Under the pieces are notes generated by a model. That model was not told where the DNA came from. It did no database searches and worked only from the letters and a program-made list of their open reading frames with translations. From Microvirga sp. Mcv34 (lineage in GTDB: Bacteria; Pseudomonadota; Alphaproteobacteria; Rhizobiales; Beijerinckiaceae): 64,000 bases of DNA. Numbering within the stretch: the stretch's first letter is position 1; each line of letters opens with the position of its first letter. The position numbers and the translations under genes are program-made. This document shows positions 17,666-27,135 of the stretch, one piece after another. The stretch spans positions 115,043 to 179,042 of the forward strand of contig NZ_JALJRK010000005.1 in assembly GCF_024519725.1 (NCBI RefSeq), in the 5' to 3' direction.

Positions 17666-17733
17666 AAGCCTTGACGAAACACTGTGTCTGGAGTCCTTTC
17701 GAGAAAAGGCCCAAATCAGCCGCAGGATTCTTG

Positions 17734-18036
17734 ATGACCCGTTTCGCCTTGACTGCCAGCCTCCTTCTCCTCGCAGGGCCCGGCTTCGCCCAGGATGCCC
17801 AGGAGGGGCAGGCTCTCCAGCTGACCGTGCGCCCCTCCAGCTTCGACGCCGAGGCCAATGAGGCGACGGAGCGGCAGCAGAGGCTCCTCAAGCGGCTTGA
17901 GCAGAGCAACCACATGATGCGCTCGATCTGCATCAATTGCGGCGACAGCTGGAAGCATCAGATCTATGCCCCCTTCAACCCGCTCGCGGCCTTGGGCGGC
18001 CGTCCCGAACAGCCTTCGGAAGAAGCCGGTAACTAA
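17734..18036 (+). CDS. Small secreted hypothetical protein, 100 aa
   Basis: 100 residues with a clean signal peptide (about 1-19, cleavage after G-F-A). The mature part contains a charged probable helix (about 35-60, E-R-Q-Q-R-L-L-K-R-L-E-Q) followed by I-C-I-N-C-G-D with two close cysteines. No domain recognised. Codon use supports a real gene; start ATG 17734 follows a weak CAGGATT. A periplasmic role, perhaps with a disulfide or metal at the CxxC, is a guess. Confidence 0.55.
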   Translation: MTRFALTASLLLLAGPGFAQDAQEGQALQLTVRPSSFDAEANEATERQQRLLKRLEQSNHMMRSICINCGDSWKHQIYAPFNPLAALGGRPEQPSEEAGN

Positions 18037-18106
18037 GCCGCCAAACAGGCGCTCGGCTGCGCCTTTCACGTATTGAGAAGGTTTTCTCGGACCTCTATAT
18101 CTGGAG

Positions 18107-18156
18107 AGGTGAGGACGACCTCGCACCTTCTTGAAACCGGTAGGGACGGCCCTGCC
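18107..18156 (+). promoter_or_regulatory. Guanidine-II (mini-ykkC) riboswitch
   Basis: Two adjacent hairpins carry the class hallmark ACGR tetraloops. Hairpin 1 has GAGG (18111-18114), loop ACGA (18115-18118), CCTC (18119-18122), with an outer AGGTG/CACCT extension. Hairpin 2 has a 7-bp stem GGTAGGG (18139-18145) / CCCTGCC (18150-18156) around ACGG. The guanidinium exporter gene follows 18 bases later. GACCTC of hairpin 1 (18117-18122) is complementary to GAGGTC of the ribosome binding site (18164-18169), so ligand-stabilised hairpin 1 would free the site and turn translation on. Confidence 0.9.
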
Positions 18157-18174
18157 AATGACGGAGGTCCTGTC

Positions 18175-18492
18175 ATGGCATGGACTTGGCTCGGCCTTGC
18201 CGGTCTGTTCGAGATCGGCTGGGCGATTGGCCTGAAATACACCGACGGCTTCACCCGCCCCATCCCGTCGGTTCTGACCGCCCTGAGCATGATCGTCAGC
18301 GTCGTCCTGCTCGGCCTGGCTCTGAAAACCCTGCCCGTGGGAACGGGTTATGCCGTCTGGACGGGAATCGGAACGGTCGGCACGGCTCTTCTGGGGATCT
18401 ATCTCTTCGGCGAGCCCGCGACGGCGATGCGCCTGGTCTGCATCGGGCTGATCGTGTCCGGCATCCTCGGCCTCAAGTTAGCCTCAGGCTAG
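18175..18492 (+). CDS. gdx: Guanidinium exporter Gdx (SugE-type SMR protein)
   Basis: 105 residues, four membrane helices, the size of small multidrug resistance (SMR) proteins. The essential glutamate in helix 1 is visible in [11 protein letters not shown] (Glu13); G-W-A-I-G-L-K is the Gdx/SugE-type signature, as opposed to EmrE. Such proteins work as dimers in the inner membrane, exporting guanidinium in exchange for protons. The start at 18175 is fixed by GGAGGTCC; a longer frame upstream would run through the riboswitch. The riboswitch is strong independent support for the substrate. Confidence 0.95.
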   Translation: MAWTWLGLAGLFEIGWAIGLKYTDGFTRPIPSVLTALSMIVSVVLLGLALKTLPVGTGYAVWTGIGTVGTALLGIYLFGEPATAMRLVCIGLIVSGILGLKLASG

Positions 18493-18517
18493 CCCCGGCA
18501 GTTATGGTTGGGGGATC

Positions 18518-20011
18518 ATGACTGCATTCGCTCAGATAAGACCGAGGTCCGCGGCACGGGGGCTGAGAGCCTTCGTTGCCGTGGTATGCCTCGTGATCCT
18601 CGGCCTGGGGGGCTGGCGCGACTGGAACGACCGGGAGCAGGAGATTGCCCGGATCAACGCCGAGAACCTGAACCTCGCCAAATCTCTCGTCCAGCACGCG
18701 GAGGACACTTTCGAGGTGGCGGATGCCCTTCTGGTGGACGTGGTGGACCGGGTCGAATCGACAGGCATGCTGCCCAAGACGGTCAAGAGACTGGACGCCT
18801 TCCTCGTGGACCGGGTCCAGTCCCTTCCTCGCATCAAGTCCCTCACTGTCTACGAGGAGGATGGTTTTCTCCTGTCGAGCTCCCTGCCCGGCCATCGCGG
18901 CAAGGTGAACGCCGAGAAGCAGGTCTTCTTTCAGCATCACAGGGATTCGACCAGCGGCGATTGGTACTTCGGCCCCCTGATCCGCGATCCGCTCGGCGGC
19001 GATTGGGTGCTTACCCTGTCCCGCCGCATCGAAAGGTCGGATGGCAGTTTCGGCGGCGTCGTTCAGGCCAGCATCCCGCCCCGGTATTTCGCCAATTTCT
19101 TCGGCCGTTTCGATGTGGGCCGGCAGGGCAGCATCACCCTCATCCACAAGGATGGCACGCTCGTCTCGCGTTATCCCTATATCGAGCGCGCCATCGGGAC
19201 CGACATCTCGAGCGAACCGCAGTTCCTGGAGAGAAGAGGTTCCGGCGCCTACGAATATGTCTCCCCGGTCGACGGGGTGACGCGCATGGGCGGCTATTAT
19301 CGCAATCCCATGTTCCCCATCGGGGTCCTGGCATCGGTCGGGCAGGACGAGGCGCTGGCGAGCTGGAACCGGGAGTTCGTGTTCCGCACGGTGGTCATGA
19401 GTCTTCTCGTCGCCACCATCGCGACCCTCGGCTGGATCCTGTCGGCAGAGCTGCGCCGGCGGGAGGAAGCCGAGGTGGAGCTCTCCGTTCTCGCCGCCAC
19501 GGACGGCCTGACGGGCCTCGCCAATCGGCGCATGTTCGACCGGCAGCTCGAGGCGGCATGGCTCCGGGCCGCGCGGGAAAAATCGCCCGTGTCCCTGCTC
19601 CTCGTCGATGTGGACCAGTTCAAGGCGTACAACGACATCTACGGCCATCAGGCCGGCGACGAGTGCCTGCGCACCATTGCCGGGGCGATCGCGAGCGCGG
19701 CCCGCAGACCGGGCGACCTCGTGGCGCGGTACGGGGGCGAGGAACTCGTGGTCCTGCTGCCGGATCTCGACGAGGCCGGGGCCGCCGCCATGGCCGAGGA
19801 GATCCGCGCCAAGGTCGAGACGCTGCGGGTGCGCCATGAGGCGAACATCCCGACCCAGACCCTGACCGTCAGCGTCGGCAGCGCGACACGCATCCCGAGC
19901 CTGGACCGGTCTCGCCACGGCCCGGAGGACCTGGTCACTCTCGCCGATGCCGCCCTCTACCGGGCGAAGCAGGACGGCCGCAACCGCGTCGCGACGGCGA
20001 AGGCCGCGTGA
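18518..20011 (+). CDS. Membrane diguanylate cyclase with periplasmic Cache-type sensor
   Basis: 497 residues. A membrane segment at about 17-34 and a second at about 288-310 enclose a roughly 250-residue periplasmic region that looks like a double Cache sensor. A linker helix leads to a GGDEF domain (about 330-490). The catalytic loop is G-G-E-E-L (406-410), an active variant, and the inhibitory I-site R-x-x-D is intact at 397-400, five residues before it. It therefore probably makes c-di-GMP from two GTP under product inhibition in response to an external signal. No effector or phosphodiesterase gene is adjacent. Confidence 0.92.
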   Translation: MTAFAQIRPRSAARGLRAFVAVVCLVILGLGGWRDWNDREQEIARINAENLNLAKSLVQHAEDTFEVADALLVDVVDRVESTGMLPKTVKRLDAFLVDRVQSLPRIKSLTVYEEDGFLLSSSLPGHRGKVNAEKQVFFQHHRDSTSGDWYFGPLIRDPLGGDWVLTLSRRIERSDGSFGGVVQASIPPRYFANFFGRFDVGRQGSITLIHKDGTLVSRYPYIERAIGTDISSEPQFLERRGSGAYEYVSPVDGVTRMGGYYRNPMFPIGVLASVGQDEALASWNREFVFRTVVMSLLVATIATLGWILSAELRRREEAEVELSVLAATDGLTGLANRRMFDRQLEAAWLRAAREKSPVSLLLVDVDQFKAYNDIYGHQAGDECLRTIAGAIASAARRPGDLVARYGGEELVVLLPDLDEAGAAAMAEEIRAKVETLRVRHEANIPTQTLTVSVGSATRIPSLDRSRHGPEDLVTLADAALYRAKQDGRNRVATAKAA

Positions 20012-20049
20012 ACCGGCGTTTCCTGTCAATCGGGAGAAGCGCCCTCAAT

Positions 20050-20140
20050 GTCATGGCCGGGCTTGTACCGGCCATCCCGATTGATCGACGCGCTGCGTCT
20101 TTCTGATCGAGATCACCGGCACGAGGCCGGTGATGACGTG
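20050..20140. repeat. REP-like palindromic element, copy 2 (short form)
   Basis: GTCATGGCCGGGCTTGTACC start, central GGCCATCCCGA box and closing ATCACCGGC-ACGAG-GCCGGTGAT hairpin. It lacks the extra CCCCGG arm of copies 1 and 3. It lies between the diguanylate cyclase and the RTX gene. Confidence 0.8.
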
Positions 20141-20160
20141 GGAGGGGTTTACCCCGACGG

Positions 20161-22671
20161 TTAGATCACGAAGAATTCGGACGCCTTGAGGATGGGCTTG
20201 TTGGAGAACTTGGCGATCTCCGTCCGGCCACCCGCGGCGCTTCCGTTGCCATCGTAATAGAGCACCCCGGCTTCCTTGTTGTAGATGACGTAATCGTCCT
20301 TGTCCTGCTTCTGGGTGCTCAGCTTGAAGTGCTTCGCCTTGAGCATTTTCGGCAAGGACGCGCTGCCCGGTCCGAGCTTCGTGAAAATGGCATTGTCGAG
20401 ATATATCGAGTCCTGCCTCACATTGTAGTCCTTGATGGTGTCGTAGTTCGTCTTCTTGTGAGGCTTCACGTCGAACACGAAGATGTCGTTGCCGGCCCCT
20501 CCGGAGAGCGTGTCGTTGCCAACGCCGCCGTTGAGTGTGTCGTTGCCAACACCGCCGAAGAAGACGTCGTTGCCGCTTCCGCCGACCAGGATCTCATGGC
20601 CAGACGTGCCCGTCACGGTCTCGCCGATCCAGTCGCTCACCTGAATGGTGAATTCCTTCACCGATGTCAGAATGCCGTCGCTCACCTGCACCTTGACGAC
20701 GTGCGACTGGGTCTGCTCGTAATCGAGCAGCGTGCCGTTCGCGACCACGATGGACTTGCCATCTGCGCCGATGGCGAAACGGCCGCCTGCAGTGTCGATG
20801 AGGGTGTAGGAGAGAGCCTTGCCTTCGGGGTCGGTCGCCGACAGGTCACCGACCTTGGTGCCTGTTGAAACAGCTTCGCGAACGGAAGCGCCGACGAGGT
20901 TCAGGTTGACCGGACCTTCGTTGACGTCGCTCACCAGAATGGCGAATTCTTTCGTTGCCGTCAAAGAACCGTCGCTGACCTGCACCTTGATGACATGAGA
21001 CTGAGACAGCTCGTAGTCGATCAAAGTACCATTGGCGACGACGATCGATTTGCCATCTGCCCCGATCGCGAAGCGACCGCCTGCATTGTCGAGCAGCGTG
21101 TACGTCAGAATGGTCCCTGCCGCGTCTGTGGCGGACAGGTCGCCGACCTTCGCGCCTGTCTCGGACGCCTCGCGAATGGAGGTTCCGGTGAGGGTGAGAC
21201 CAGTCGGGGCTTCGTTGGGATTGCCTGGGCTTTCGCTGGCTTCGAGATTGACCGTGACTCGCGCCATCGTTTCCCGGTTTCCAACATCTCGAATGGACAT
21301 CTGAATAATACGCGTTTCTCCATCCTCACCTGTGGCCTTCGTGTAGGTCAGCGCATGGATGAGTTGTTGAACACGTTCAGTCGTTGCCTGATCGTTGAAA
21401 TGGAAACTTACGTAAGAGGAGCCGATTCCTGAAACATGCCCGATTGGCATTCCATTGACGAAGACATCTCTTGCAAGGTTTTCTGCTGAGAGAGTAACTC
21501 CGCTTGATTGATCGACATTAATGTTATCGGCATCGTCTGAAAGATCGATATGAAGGAGCAGCGACTTCAGAAGGCCGCTATCGACACCCAGAGCGGAATC
21601 CTGTCCGGCATCGAGAAAAACGGTGGTGCCGATGGCCGCCGCAATGTCCGCCTCGCCGAAGCGCACAAGCACCGGAGAGTTGTGAACCGACTCGACCAGT
21701 TGTCCGTTCAGATCGTGAGCGACGATGCGATCGATTCCTTGCCGATGAAGGAGGAGCCGATCCAAGGCAGTCAAGGTGCCAGTATTAAGGATGAGGCTAT
21801 CATTGACTGTATCATAGCCATGCACCAGTCGCGCGGTCTCCAAGTTGTCGACAGTGATCGTGGCGCCATTGGTCTTGAGGTGGATACCGAAGCCGGAAAT
21901 CGTCTTGTTGCCCAGGTCAATATCCGAGCCGTGGATGAAGAGATTGTCATCTCCTCCTTGGCCGTTGATCGCGACAACATCAGCCAGCTGATCCGCTCTT
22001 ATGGTCACAAAATCGACGCCTGCCGTTCCCTTGATCGTCTCGACACCGTTAAGACCGGCCATCCGGTGGAGATCGAAAAAGCCGCCGCCGGTCAGTACAA
22101 GGGTATCGTTGCCGCCGCCTCCGTTCAGGCTGTCGCCCGCGCCGATCAAGTTTCGATCGACCGAGAAGGTATCATTCCCTCCTGTCAATGTGTCATCCAG
22201 ATCAGTCCCGATGACTTCATCGCCGATATGAAGGCCGACGAGTTGCCCATGGCCGGCAGCGTCGGTCAGGCTGATGTCGATGCCGCGTGACGCGGCAAAG
22301 CCGTTAACGTTCGACAGATCCTTGTAGGTGAGAGACTTGATCAGGGTTTCAACGTGGCCCGCCGTCACAGTCTCGTTGAATTCAAAAAAGATTCCTTCTT
22401 CACCGACATAGGAGACAACCCCGATGTTGGCACCAGCGACCCACACCGGCTTGCCAGTGCCGAAACCATCGGGGAACTCAACTTGGCCGGTTGCAGTCCT
22501 CACTCCAAACGAAGCTGAAGCTGAGGGTCCCCAGTAGTAAACGTCCAGGTACCGAAGTGGGGTATCCCCCGCAGTGACGTCTACATTCTGATCCCGGTCG
22601 ATGAGAACCTCCTCCCCGGGCTTTCTCAGAATGTAATCGTTGTCGAGATTGAGCAGCATCACGTTGGCCAT
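20161..22671 (-). CDS. Large RTX calcium-binding protein with two cadherin-like repeats
   Basis: 836 residues, no signal peptide, as expected for type I secretion. An unusual N-terminal region (about 1-480) holds one glycine-rich [13 protein letters not shown] segment. Then come two cadherin-like repeats of about 98 residues in tandem. A block of G-G-x-G-N-D-x-L nonapeptides follows (about 690-730), and the last 110 residues are a C-terminal module ending in E-F-F-V-I, a hydrophobic tail of type I substrates. The start at 22671 is chosen for GGAGG five bases upstream. Probably a secreted or surface adhesin-like protein; no transporter genes are adjacent. Confidence 0.88.
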   Translation of the reverse strand: MANVMLLNLDNDYILRKPGEEVLIDRDQNVDVTAGDTPLRYLDVYYWGPSASASFGVRTATGQVEFPDGFGTGKPVWVAGANIGVVSYVGEEGIFFEFNETVTAGHVETLIKSLTYKDLSNVNGFAASRGIDISLTDAAGHGQLVGLHIGDEVIGTDLDDTLTGGNDTFSVDRNLIGAGDSLNGGGGNDTLVLTGGGFFDLHRMAGLNGVETIKGTAGVDFVTIRADQLADVVAINGQGGDDNLFIHGSDIDLGNKTISGFGIHLKTNGATITVDNLETARLVHGYDTVNDSLILNTGTLTALDRLLLHRQGIDRIVAHDLNGQLVESVHNSPVLVRFGEADIAAAIGTTVFLDAGQDSALGVDSGLLKSLLLHIDLSDDADNINVDQSSGVTLSAENLARDVFVNGMPIGHVSGIGSSYVSFHFNDQATTERVQQLIHALTYTKATGEDGETRIIQMSIRDVGNRETMARVTVNLEASESPGNPNEAPTGLTLTGTSIREASETGAKVGDLSATDAAGTILTYTLLDNAGGRFAIGADGKSIVVANGTLIDYELSQSHVIKVQVSDGSLTATKEFAILVSDVNEGPVNLNLVGASVREAVSTGTKVGDLSATDPEGKALSYTLIDTAGGRFAIGADGKSIVVANGTLLDYEQTQSHVVKVQVSDGILTSVKEFTIQVSDWIGETVTGTSGHEILVGGSGNDVFFGGVGNDTLNGGVGNDTLSGGAGNDIFVFDVKPHKKTNYDTIKDYNVRQDSIYLDNAIFTKLGPGSASLPKMLKAKHFKLSTQKQDKDDYVIYNKEAGVLYYDGNGSAAGGRTEIAKFSNKPILKASEFFVI
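20626..21213 (-). repeat. Two tandem cadherin-like coding repeats, about 294 bp each
   Basis: The segments 21213-20920 and 20919-20626 (minus strand) encode nearly the same sequence. Shared blocks include [12 protein letters not shown] and [20 protein letters not shown]. The period is 98 codons, which points to a fairly recent internal duplication. Confidence 0.85.
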
Positions 22672-22741
22672 CGTTTCCTCCAAGACGTTCCGATCAATGC
22701 GGAACGCAACCGGCCGCCGACTGAACCGAAGGCCCGGAAGA

Positions 22742-22770
22742 AGACTACTATGAAAGCAACGTTATTTCAA
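22742..22770 (-). promoter_or_regulatory. Possible sigma-70-type promoter of the RTX gene
   Basis: On the minus strand TTGAAA (22770-22765) is followed after 17 bases by TAGTCT (22747-22742), 70 bases before the start codon, in an AT-rich stretch. The -10 match is only partial. Confidence 0.3.
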
Positions 22771-22829
22771 TTCTGCGCTACTTTCCTGTCGAGCGACAGT
22801 CTCAAAACTCGCGGTAGCGTGATGTAGTC

Positions 22830-24200
22830 TTAAAACACACATTCCCCAAAGGCAGGCACAACCGATCCACCCCAACCGCCGTGGTAAAGCGCCAGCAGCC
22901 GCTCGGCCTGCGTGCGGCCCGAGGCGACGATCTCTTCCGCGTAGGCGAGATGCCGAGTCTCGTCCTGGCCGGTCGCATCGAGATAGCCGCGCCGCTTGAG
23001 GCCCTCACGCGAGAGCGCCAGGGCGTCGCGCGCCACATCCTGCACAGAACGTCCGGCGATGCTGGCCTTCAAGGCCTGTTTCGGCACGTTGGCGCGTAAG
23101 TCTTCGCGCTCCTGCGCGGTCCAGGTCTTCACCAGTTCCCAGGCCCCGTCGAGGGCCGCGTCGTCGTAGAGCAGGCCGGTCCAGAACGCCGAGAGAGCGA
23201 CGATGTGCTCGATGTTGCCCACGTCCGCGCCGCGCATTTCGAGATAGCGCTTCAGGCGCACCTCCGGGAACACGGTGGAGATGTGGTTCGCCCAGTCGGA
23301 TTGGGTGGCGCGCCCGCCCGGCAATTGTGTGAGCTTGCCGGCGAAAAGGTCGCGGAAGGAAGAGCCCGCCACGTCGTGATAGGTCGTGTCCCGCTTGACG
23401 AAATAGAGCGGCACGTCGAGCACCCAATCCACGTAGCGCTCGTAGCCGAAGCCCTCCTCGAAGGCGAAGGCCATCATGCCCGTGCGGTCGCGATCCGTAT
23501 CGCGCCAGATCTGCGAGCGCATGGAGAGGTAACCGTTGGGCTTGCCATCAGTGAAGGGCGAGTTGGCGAAGATCGCAGTCGCGATGGGCTGGAGCGCCAG
23601 CGACACGCGCAGCTTCTTCACCATATCGGCTTCGGACGCGTAGTCCATGTTCACCTGCACGGTCGACGTGCGGTACATCATGTCGAGGCCGAGCGAACCG
23701 ACCTTCGGCATGTAATTCGTCATGATGCGGTAACGCGCCTTCGGCATCACCGGGGTCTGGCTCCGCGTCCAGAGCGGGCTCATCCCGAGGGTAAGAAAGC
23801 CGAGGCCCAGCGCCTCCCCGACCGCCTTCACGTCGGCAATATGCTGCGCCGTCTCGCGGGCGGTCTCGTGCAGCGTCCGGAGGGGGGCTCCCGACAATTC
23901 GAACTGCCCGCCGGGCTCGAGCGAAATCGCTCCGCCGCCCACCTCGTCGGCGAGGCCGATGGGATGGCCGTTCTCCAGGATCGGCGCCCAGCCGGTACGC
24001 GCCTGCAGTCCTTCCAGGAGCGCGCGGATGCCCTTGCCGCCCTCATAAGGGACCGGCGTGGCATCAGCCGTGTAGAACGGAATCTTCTCGTGTTCGGTGC
24101 CGAGCCGCCAAGCGTCCCGCGGCTTCTCGCCGGAGGCGATCCAATCCACGAGCTCCGACCGCGCACCAATGGGGGTCGTATCGGATACGTCCCGCGCCAT
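22830..24200 (-). CDS. gshA: Glutamate-cysteine ligase, plant/proteobacterial type
   Basis: 456 residues, the size of the plant-type enzyme found in Rhizobiales (about 457) rather than E. coli GshA. It joins glutamate and cysteine with ATP in the first step of glutathione synthesis. Conserved stretches include G-T-E-H-E-K near residue 36, the G-G-G-A-I-S-L-E-P-G-G-Q-F-E-L-S-G block near 90-106 and M-R-G-A-D-V-G around 330. It is followed on the same strand by the RTX gene, and a second GCS2-fold ligase gene lies upstream. No gshB is in the window. Confidence 0.95.
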   Translation of the reverse strand: MARDVSDTTPIGARSELVDWIASGEKPRDAWRLGTEHEKIPFYTADATPVPYEGGKGIRALLEGLQARTGWAPILENGHPIGLADEVGGGAISLEPGGQFELSGAPLRTLHETARETAQHIADVKAVGEALGLGFLTLGMSPLWTRSQTPVMPKARYRIMTNYMPKVGSLGLDMMYRTSTVQVNMDYASEADMVKKLRVSLALQPIATAIFANSPFTDGKPNGYLSMRSQIWRDTDRDRTGMMAFAFEEGFGYERYVDWVLDVPLYFVKRDTTYHDVAGSSFRDLFAGKLTQLPGGRATQSDWANHISTVFPEVRLKRYLEMRGADVGNIEHIVALSAFWTGLLYDDAALDGAWELVKTWTAQEREDLRANVPKQALKASIAGRSVQDVARDALALSREGLKRRGYLDATGQDETRHLAYAEEIVASGRTQAERLLALYHGGWGGSVVPAFGECVF

Positions 24201-24292
24201 GCATCACCTCATCAAAAAGCGCGTTCAAGGCGCGCCGACTCAGGGTCGGAACTCAATAAGGGGCTTAAGGCCAAGGCGCAATGAGGGACCAA

Positions 24293-24324
24293 AGCACAAA
24301 ACGACGAGGGCGACGCCGCCCTCG
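24293..24324 (-). terminator. Terminator of the YbdK-type ligase gene
   Basis: An 8-bp stem CGAGGGCG/CGCCCTCG (24305-24312 and 24317-24324) with a 4-base loop. On the minus strand it is followed by TCGTTTTGTGC, a weak T-run. It lies 56 bases after the ligase stop and before gshA. Confidence 0.55.
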
Positions 24325-24379
24325 CCGAAGCACCGGATCCCGAAGGTTTGCCGCGCCTCCGGAGCCGTCGGCATCCCGG

Positions 24380-25519
24380 CTAGTGCCGGATCGCCGTCTC
24401 GCCCATGGTCTCCGCGCTGAGCCAGTCGACCACGCCGGCGAGCGCGTCCCGGTTCGACAGGCCGCGGCCGACCGCTTCCGTATAGAGCGTCAGCTGCTGG
24501 TCGGCACTGGTGCCGCGGGCCACGATCCAGCGGGCGAGATCGAGCTCGCGCTGGCAACCGAGAGCCTTGGCGTCCTCGGCCACGAGGTCGAGCGTCTCTT
24601 CGAGCAGCTCCCGCACGGGCTTGGCTGTCCGCATCTTCTCGTCCACGAAGCTGCCGTGGATGCCGTAGCGCTGGGCCCGCCAGCCGTTCTCGTCGTTGAT
24701 GGCCCGCGAAGCGCCGGTCTGTCCGGCGTTGAGCGTGGTGTCCAGGCTCAGGTGGCGCACGAGGCAGCGGTAGAGGGCGGCGATCGCAATGGTGTCGTCG
24801 AGGCGCGTGCAGCTGTCGGCCACGCGCAGCTCGAGGGTCGGATGCTTGAGCGACGGCCGGATCACCCACCAGACGTAGGTGGAATTTTCGATGGCGCGGG
24901 CGGCCACGAGGGTGTCGATGTAGCGCTGGTAATCCTTCTCGTTCTCGAACAGGTCCGGCAGCCCCGTGCGCGGCAGTTCGCGATAGGCGGCGAGCCGGTA
25001 ACCGAGAAGGCCGGTGCGCTGCGCCTGCCAGAAAGGCGAGGAGGTCGAGAGGGCGAGCAGCAGAGGCAGGAAGGGCTGGATCCGGTTCATAATGTCCACG
25101 CGCATGGACAGATCAGGCACTTCCACGTGCACATGCATGCCGCACAGAACATTCCGGCTGCCGAGCATCTGCAGGTCATGCATGACCTTGCCGTAGCGCG
25201 GCTGCGCCGTGGGGCGGATTCGCGTCCAGACGGCGAGCGGATGGGTGCCGGATGCCATGATCGACAGATCGAACTCGCGCGCGACGGCTCCCACGGAGGC
25301 GCGGAGACCTGCAAGCTGCGCTCGGGCCTCGGAAAACTCCAGCATCGGCTTGGTGGCGATCTCGATCTGCGGCTCGAGCATTTCGGGGTGGATGTCACCG
25401 GAAACCCTGTCCCGGCAGGCGGCAAAGAACTCCTTGATCTTCCCCTTGGCGATATCCCGTTTCGGCGCATCGTTGACGAAATACTCTTCCTCGATGCCGA
25501 ACTTGAAATCCGAGCTCAT
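24380..25519 (-). CDS. YbdK-family carboxylate-amine ligase (GCS2 fold)
   Basis: 379 residues. It begins with F-G-I-E-E-E-Y-F, the GCS2 family signature that binds the substrate amino acid, and has the central C-G-M-H-V-H-V-E-V-P box and later E-L-R-V-A-D-S metal/ATP box. YbdK-type enzymes have weak glutamate-cysteine ligase activity in vitro and their true substrates are unknown. The gene lies directly upstream of gshA on the same strand but is separated by a terminator, so the two are probably transcribed separately. Confidence 0.9.
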   Translation of the reverse strand: MSSDFKFGIEEEYFVNDAPKRDIAKGKIKEFFAACRDRVSGDIHPEMLEPQIEIATKPMLEFSEARAQLAGLRASVGAVAREFDLSIMASGTHPLAVWTRIRPTAQPRYGKVMHDLQMLGSRNVLCGMHVHVEVPDLSMRVDIMNRIQPFLPLLLALSTSSPFWQAQRTGLLGYRLAAYRELPRTGLPDLFENEKDYQRYIDTLVAARAIENSTYVWWVIRPSLKHPTLELRVADSCTRLDDTIAIAALYRCLVRHLSLDTTLNAGQTGASRAINDENGWRAQRYGIHGSFVDEKMRTAKPVRELLEETLDLVAEDAKALGCQRELDLARWIVARGTSADQQLTLYTEAVGRGLSNRDALAGVVDWLSAETMGETAIRH

Positions 25520-25694
25520 TTCCTTGGTATCCTCTATTCTTATTCAGAAATGACCTTCACACATGCGGATCGGCCTGCGTCGACCCGGCCCAAAACTCCG
25601 GCGCAATGGGGCCAGATTGGGGCGAATCGACGCGAAACTGCTAAGCTTCTGAATCTATAGGCTGATTGAATTCAGTCATTGTCGGCCGGCGCGA

Positions 25695-26441
25695 TCAGTT
25701 CCAATCGCCCAGCACGGACTGGACGATCGCCAGCGCGGCCACAGCGGCTGTGTCAGCTCGCAGGATTCGCGGACCCAACGATACGCAAACACATCTTTCG
25801 TGGGCGGCGACAAGCGCTCTCTCCTGATCGGTGAACCCCCCTTCGGGGCCCACGATAACGACCAGACCAGCTTGATTGTTCCCAAGCTTGGCCAGAGCCT
25901 CGACCGGGTTGGAAACGGGGGCGTTCTCGTCGCAGAAGACGACCAGCCGATCCCTCTCCAAACCCTTGAGAAAACGCTCCAAATCCTCTTCTTCCCTCAC
26001 CCCCGGGATCGCCAGGATCCCGCATTGCTCGGCGGCCTCGATGGCGTTGCTGCGCATGCGGTCGAGGTTGACCCGGGTGGCCTGGGTCCGGCGCGTCAGG
26101 ATCGGCTGGAGAACGCCCGCCCCCATCTCAACGGCTTTCTGGACCATATAGTCAAGACGGGCATGCTTGAGCGGCGCGAAGGCATAGATGATGTCGGGAG
26201 CCGATTCCTGTTCCCGGGTCCGCTCCACGCAGACGAGGTCGGCGGCCTTGCGCCCCTCGACCGAGACCTCGGCCCGCCACTCTCCGTCCTGCCCGTTGAA
26301 GATCAGGACGCTTTCCCCCGCCTTCAGGCGAAGGACATTCAGGAGGTAATTGGCCTGCCCCCGATCGAGCGCGATCCTGGATCCGGCCCGTAGGGACGCA
26401 TCGACGAAGAGGCGGGGGGCGTTGAAGTCGTACTCGGGCAT
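25695..26441 (-). CDS. rsmE: 16S rRNA (uracil-1498-N3)-methyltransferase
   Basis: 248 residues, typical RsmE length. It has an N-terminal PUA-like domain (about 1-75) and a C-terminal SPOUT methyltransferase domain. The SAM-binding knot is visible in the V-I-V-G-P-E-G-G-F-T-D-Q-E stretch (about 192-204) and the later L-G-P-R-I-L-R-A-D-T-A, both diagnostic. It methylates U1498 of 16S rRNA in the 30S subunit. It stands alone, 176 bases upstream of the YbdK gene on the same strand. Confidence 0.96.
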   Translation of the reverse strand: MPEYDFNAPRLFVDASLRAGSRIALDRGQANYLLNVLRLKAGESVLIFNGQDGEWRAEVSVEGRKAADLVCVERTREQESAPDIIYAFAPLKHARLDYMVQKAVEMGAGVLQPILTRRTQATRVNLDRMRSNAIEAAEQCGILAIPGVREEEDLERFLKGLERDRLVVFCDENAPVSNPVEALAKLGNNQAGLVVIVGPEGGFTDQERALVAAHERCVCVSLGPRILRADTAAVAALAIVQSVLGDWN

Positions 26442-26649
26442 GGGGATCTTGTGCTGAACCGCCTCCCCTGTATCAAGTTCCGCCGTTTGCCGGGAGGGGG
26501 ACCGGCCGTTCTGGTCACTAAAAATTCAGGTGCGGGATGGCACAGGGTGTGATTTAGGCGACCATTCGCCTCTTGGCCTCAAGGCTCTGAACCTGTTAAC
26601 AGAACACAGGCGCGCGAGACGTCGCGTGCCAAGTAAGGGAATTTTGGGC

Positions 26650-27117
26650 ATGACGCACATCCGTTCGCATATCCTGGCTGCGTTTGCCGTCGCCGGCATT
26701 TTCGTGACCGCTCCTGCCTTCGCGCAGTCGAGCACCTGCCAGGAAGGGCAGAAGATCCTCCAGGAACGCCAGAGCCTCATCCAGCAGGTCAACAAGCTCA
26801 CCAACGGCGGCAAGAACAAGAAGCTCGACCCGCGGGAGGCCTGCACCATCTTCTCCAAGCTGGTGACGAACGGAACCGCCGGCGAGAAGTGGATGACCGC
26901 CAACAAGGATTGGTGCCAGGTCCCGGACCAGCTGGTCCAGAGCTTCTCCGAGGACCATAAGCGGTCCCAGCAATTCAAGGGCCAGGCCTGCGGCGCAGCC
27001 GCGAAGATGGCCGAGATGGAGAAACGCGCCAAGCAGCAGGCCCAGCAGGGCGGCGGCGCCGGCAAGCTGGGCGGCGGCCTGACCGGCACCCTGAGCATCC
27101 CGAAGGGCGCCCTCTAA
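26650..27117 (+). CDS. Secreted hypothetical protein, 155 aa
   Basis: 155 residues with a signal peptide (about 1-25, cleavage after A-F-A). The mature protein contains four well-spaced cysteines, which suggests two disulfides, and is rich in Lys and Gln. The last 30 residues are glycine-rich. Similar short exported proteins occur in Methylobacteriaceae and related families without a known role. ATG 26650 is preceded by AAGGGA; the frame extending upstream to 26530 lacks a signal peptide at its start. It ends 18 bases before ubiA. Confidence 0.65.
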   Translation: MTHIRSHILAAFAVAGIFVTAPAFAQSSTCQEGQKILQERQSLIQQVNKLTNGGKNKKLDPREACTIFSKLVTNGTAGEKWMTANKDWCQVPDQLVQSFSEDHKRSQQFKGQACGAAAKMAEMEKRAKQQAQQGGGAGKLGGGLTGTLSIPKGAL

Positions 27118-27135
27118 GCCGGGTTCCGACGAGCC

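Noticed and set aside
20626..21213. CRISPR-like or satellite array
   Set aside because: The repeat is coding, in frame, of 98-codon period and has no spacers.
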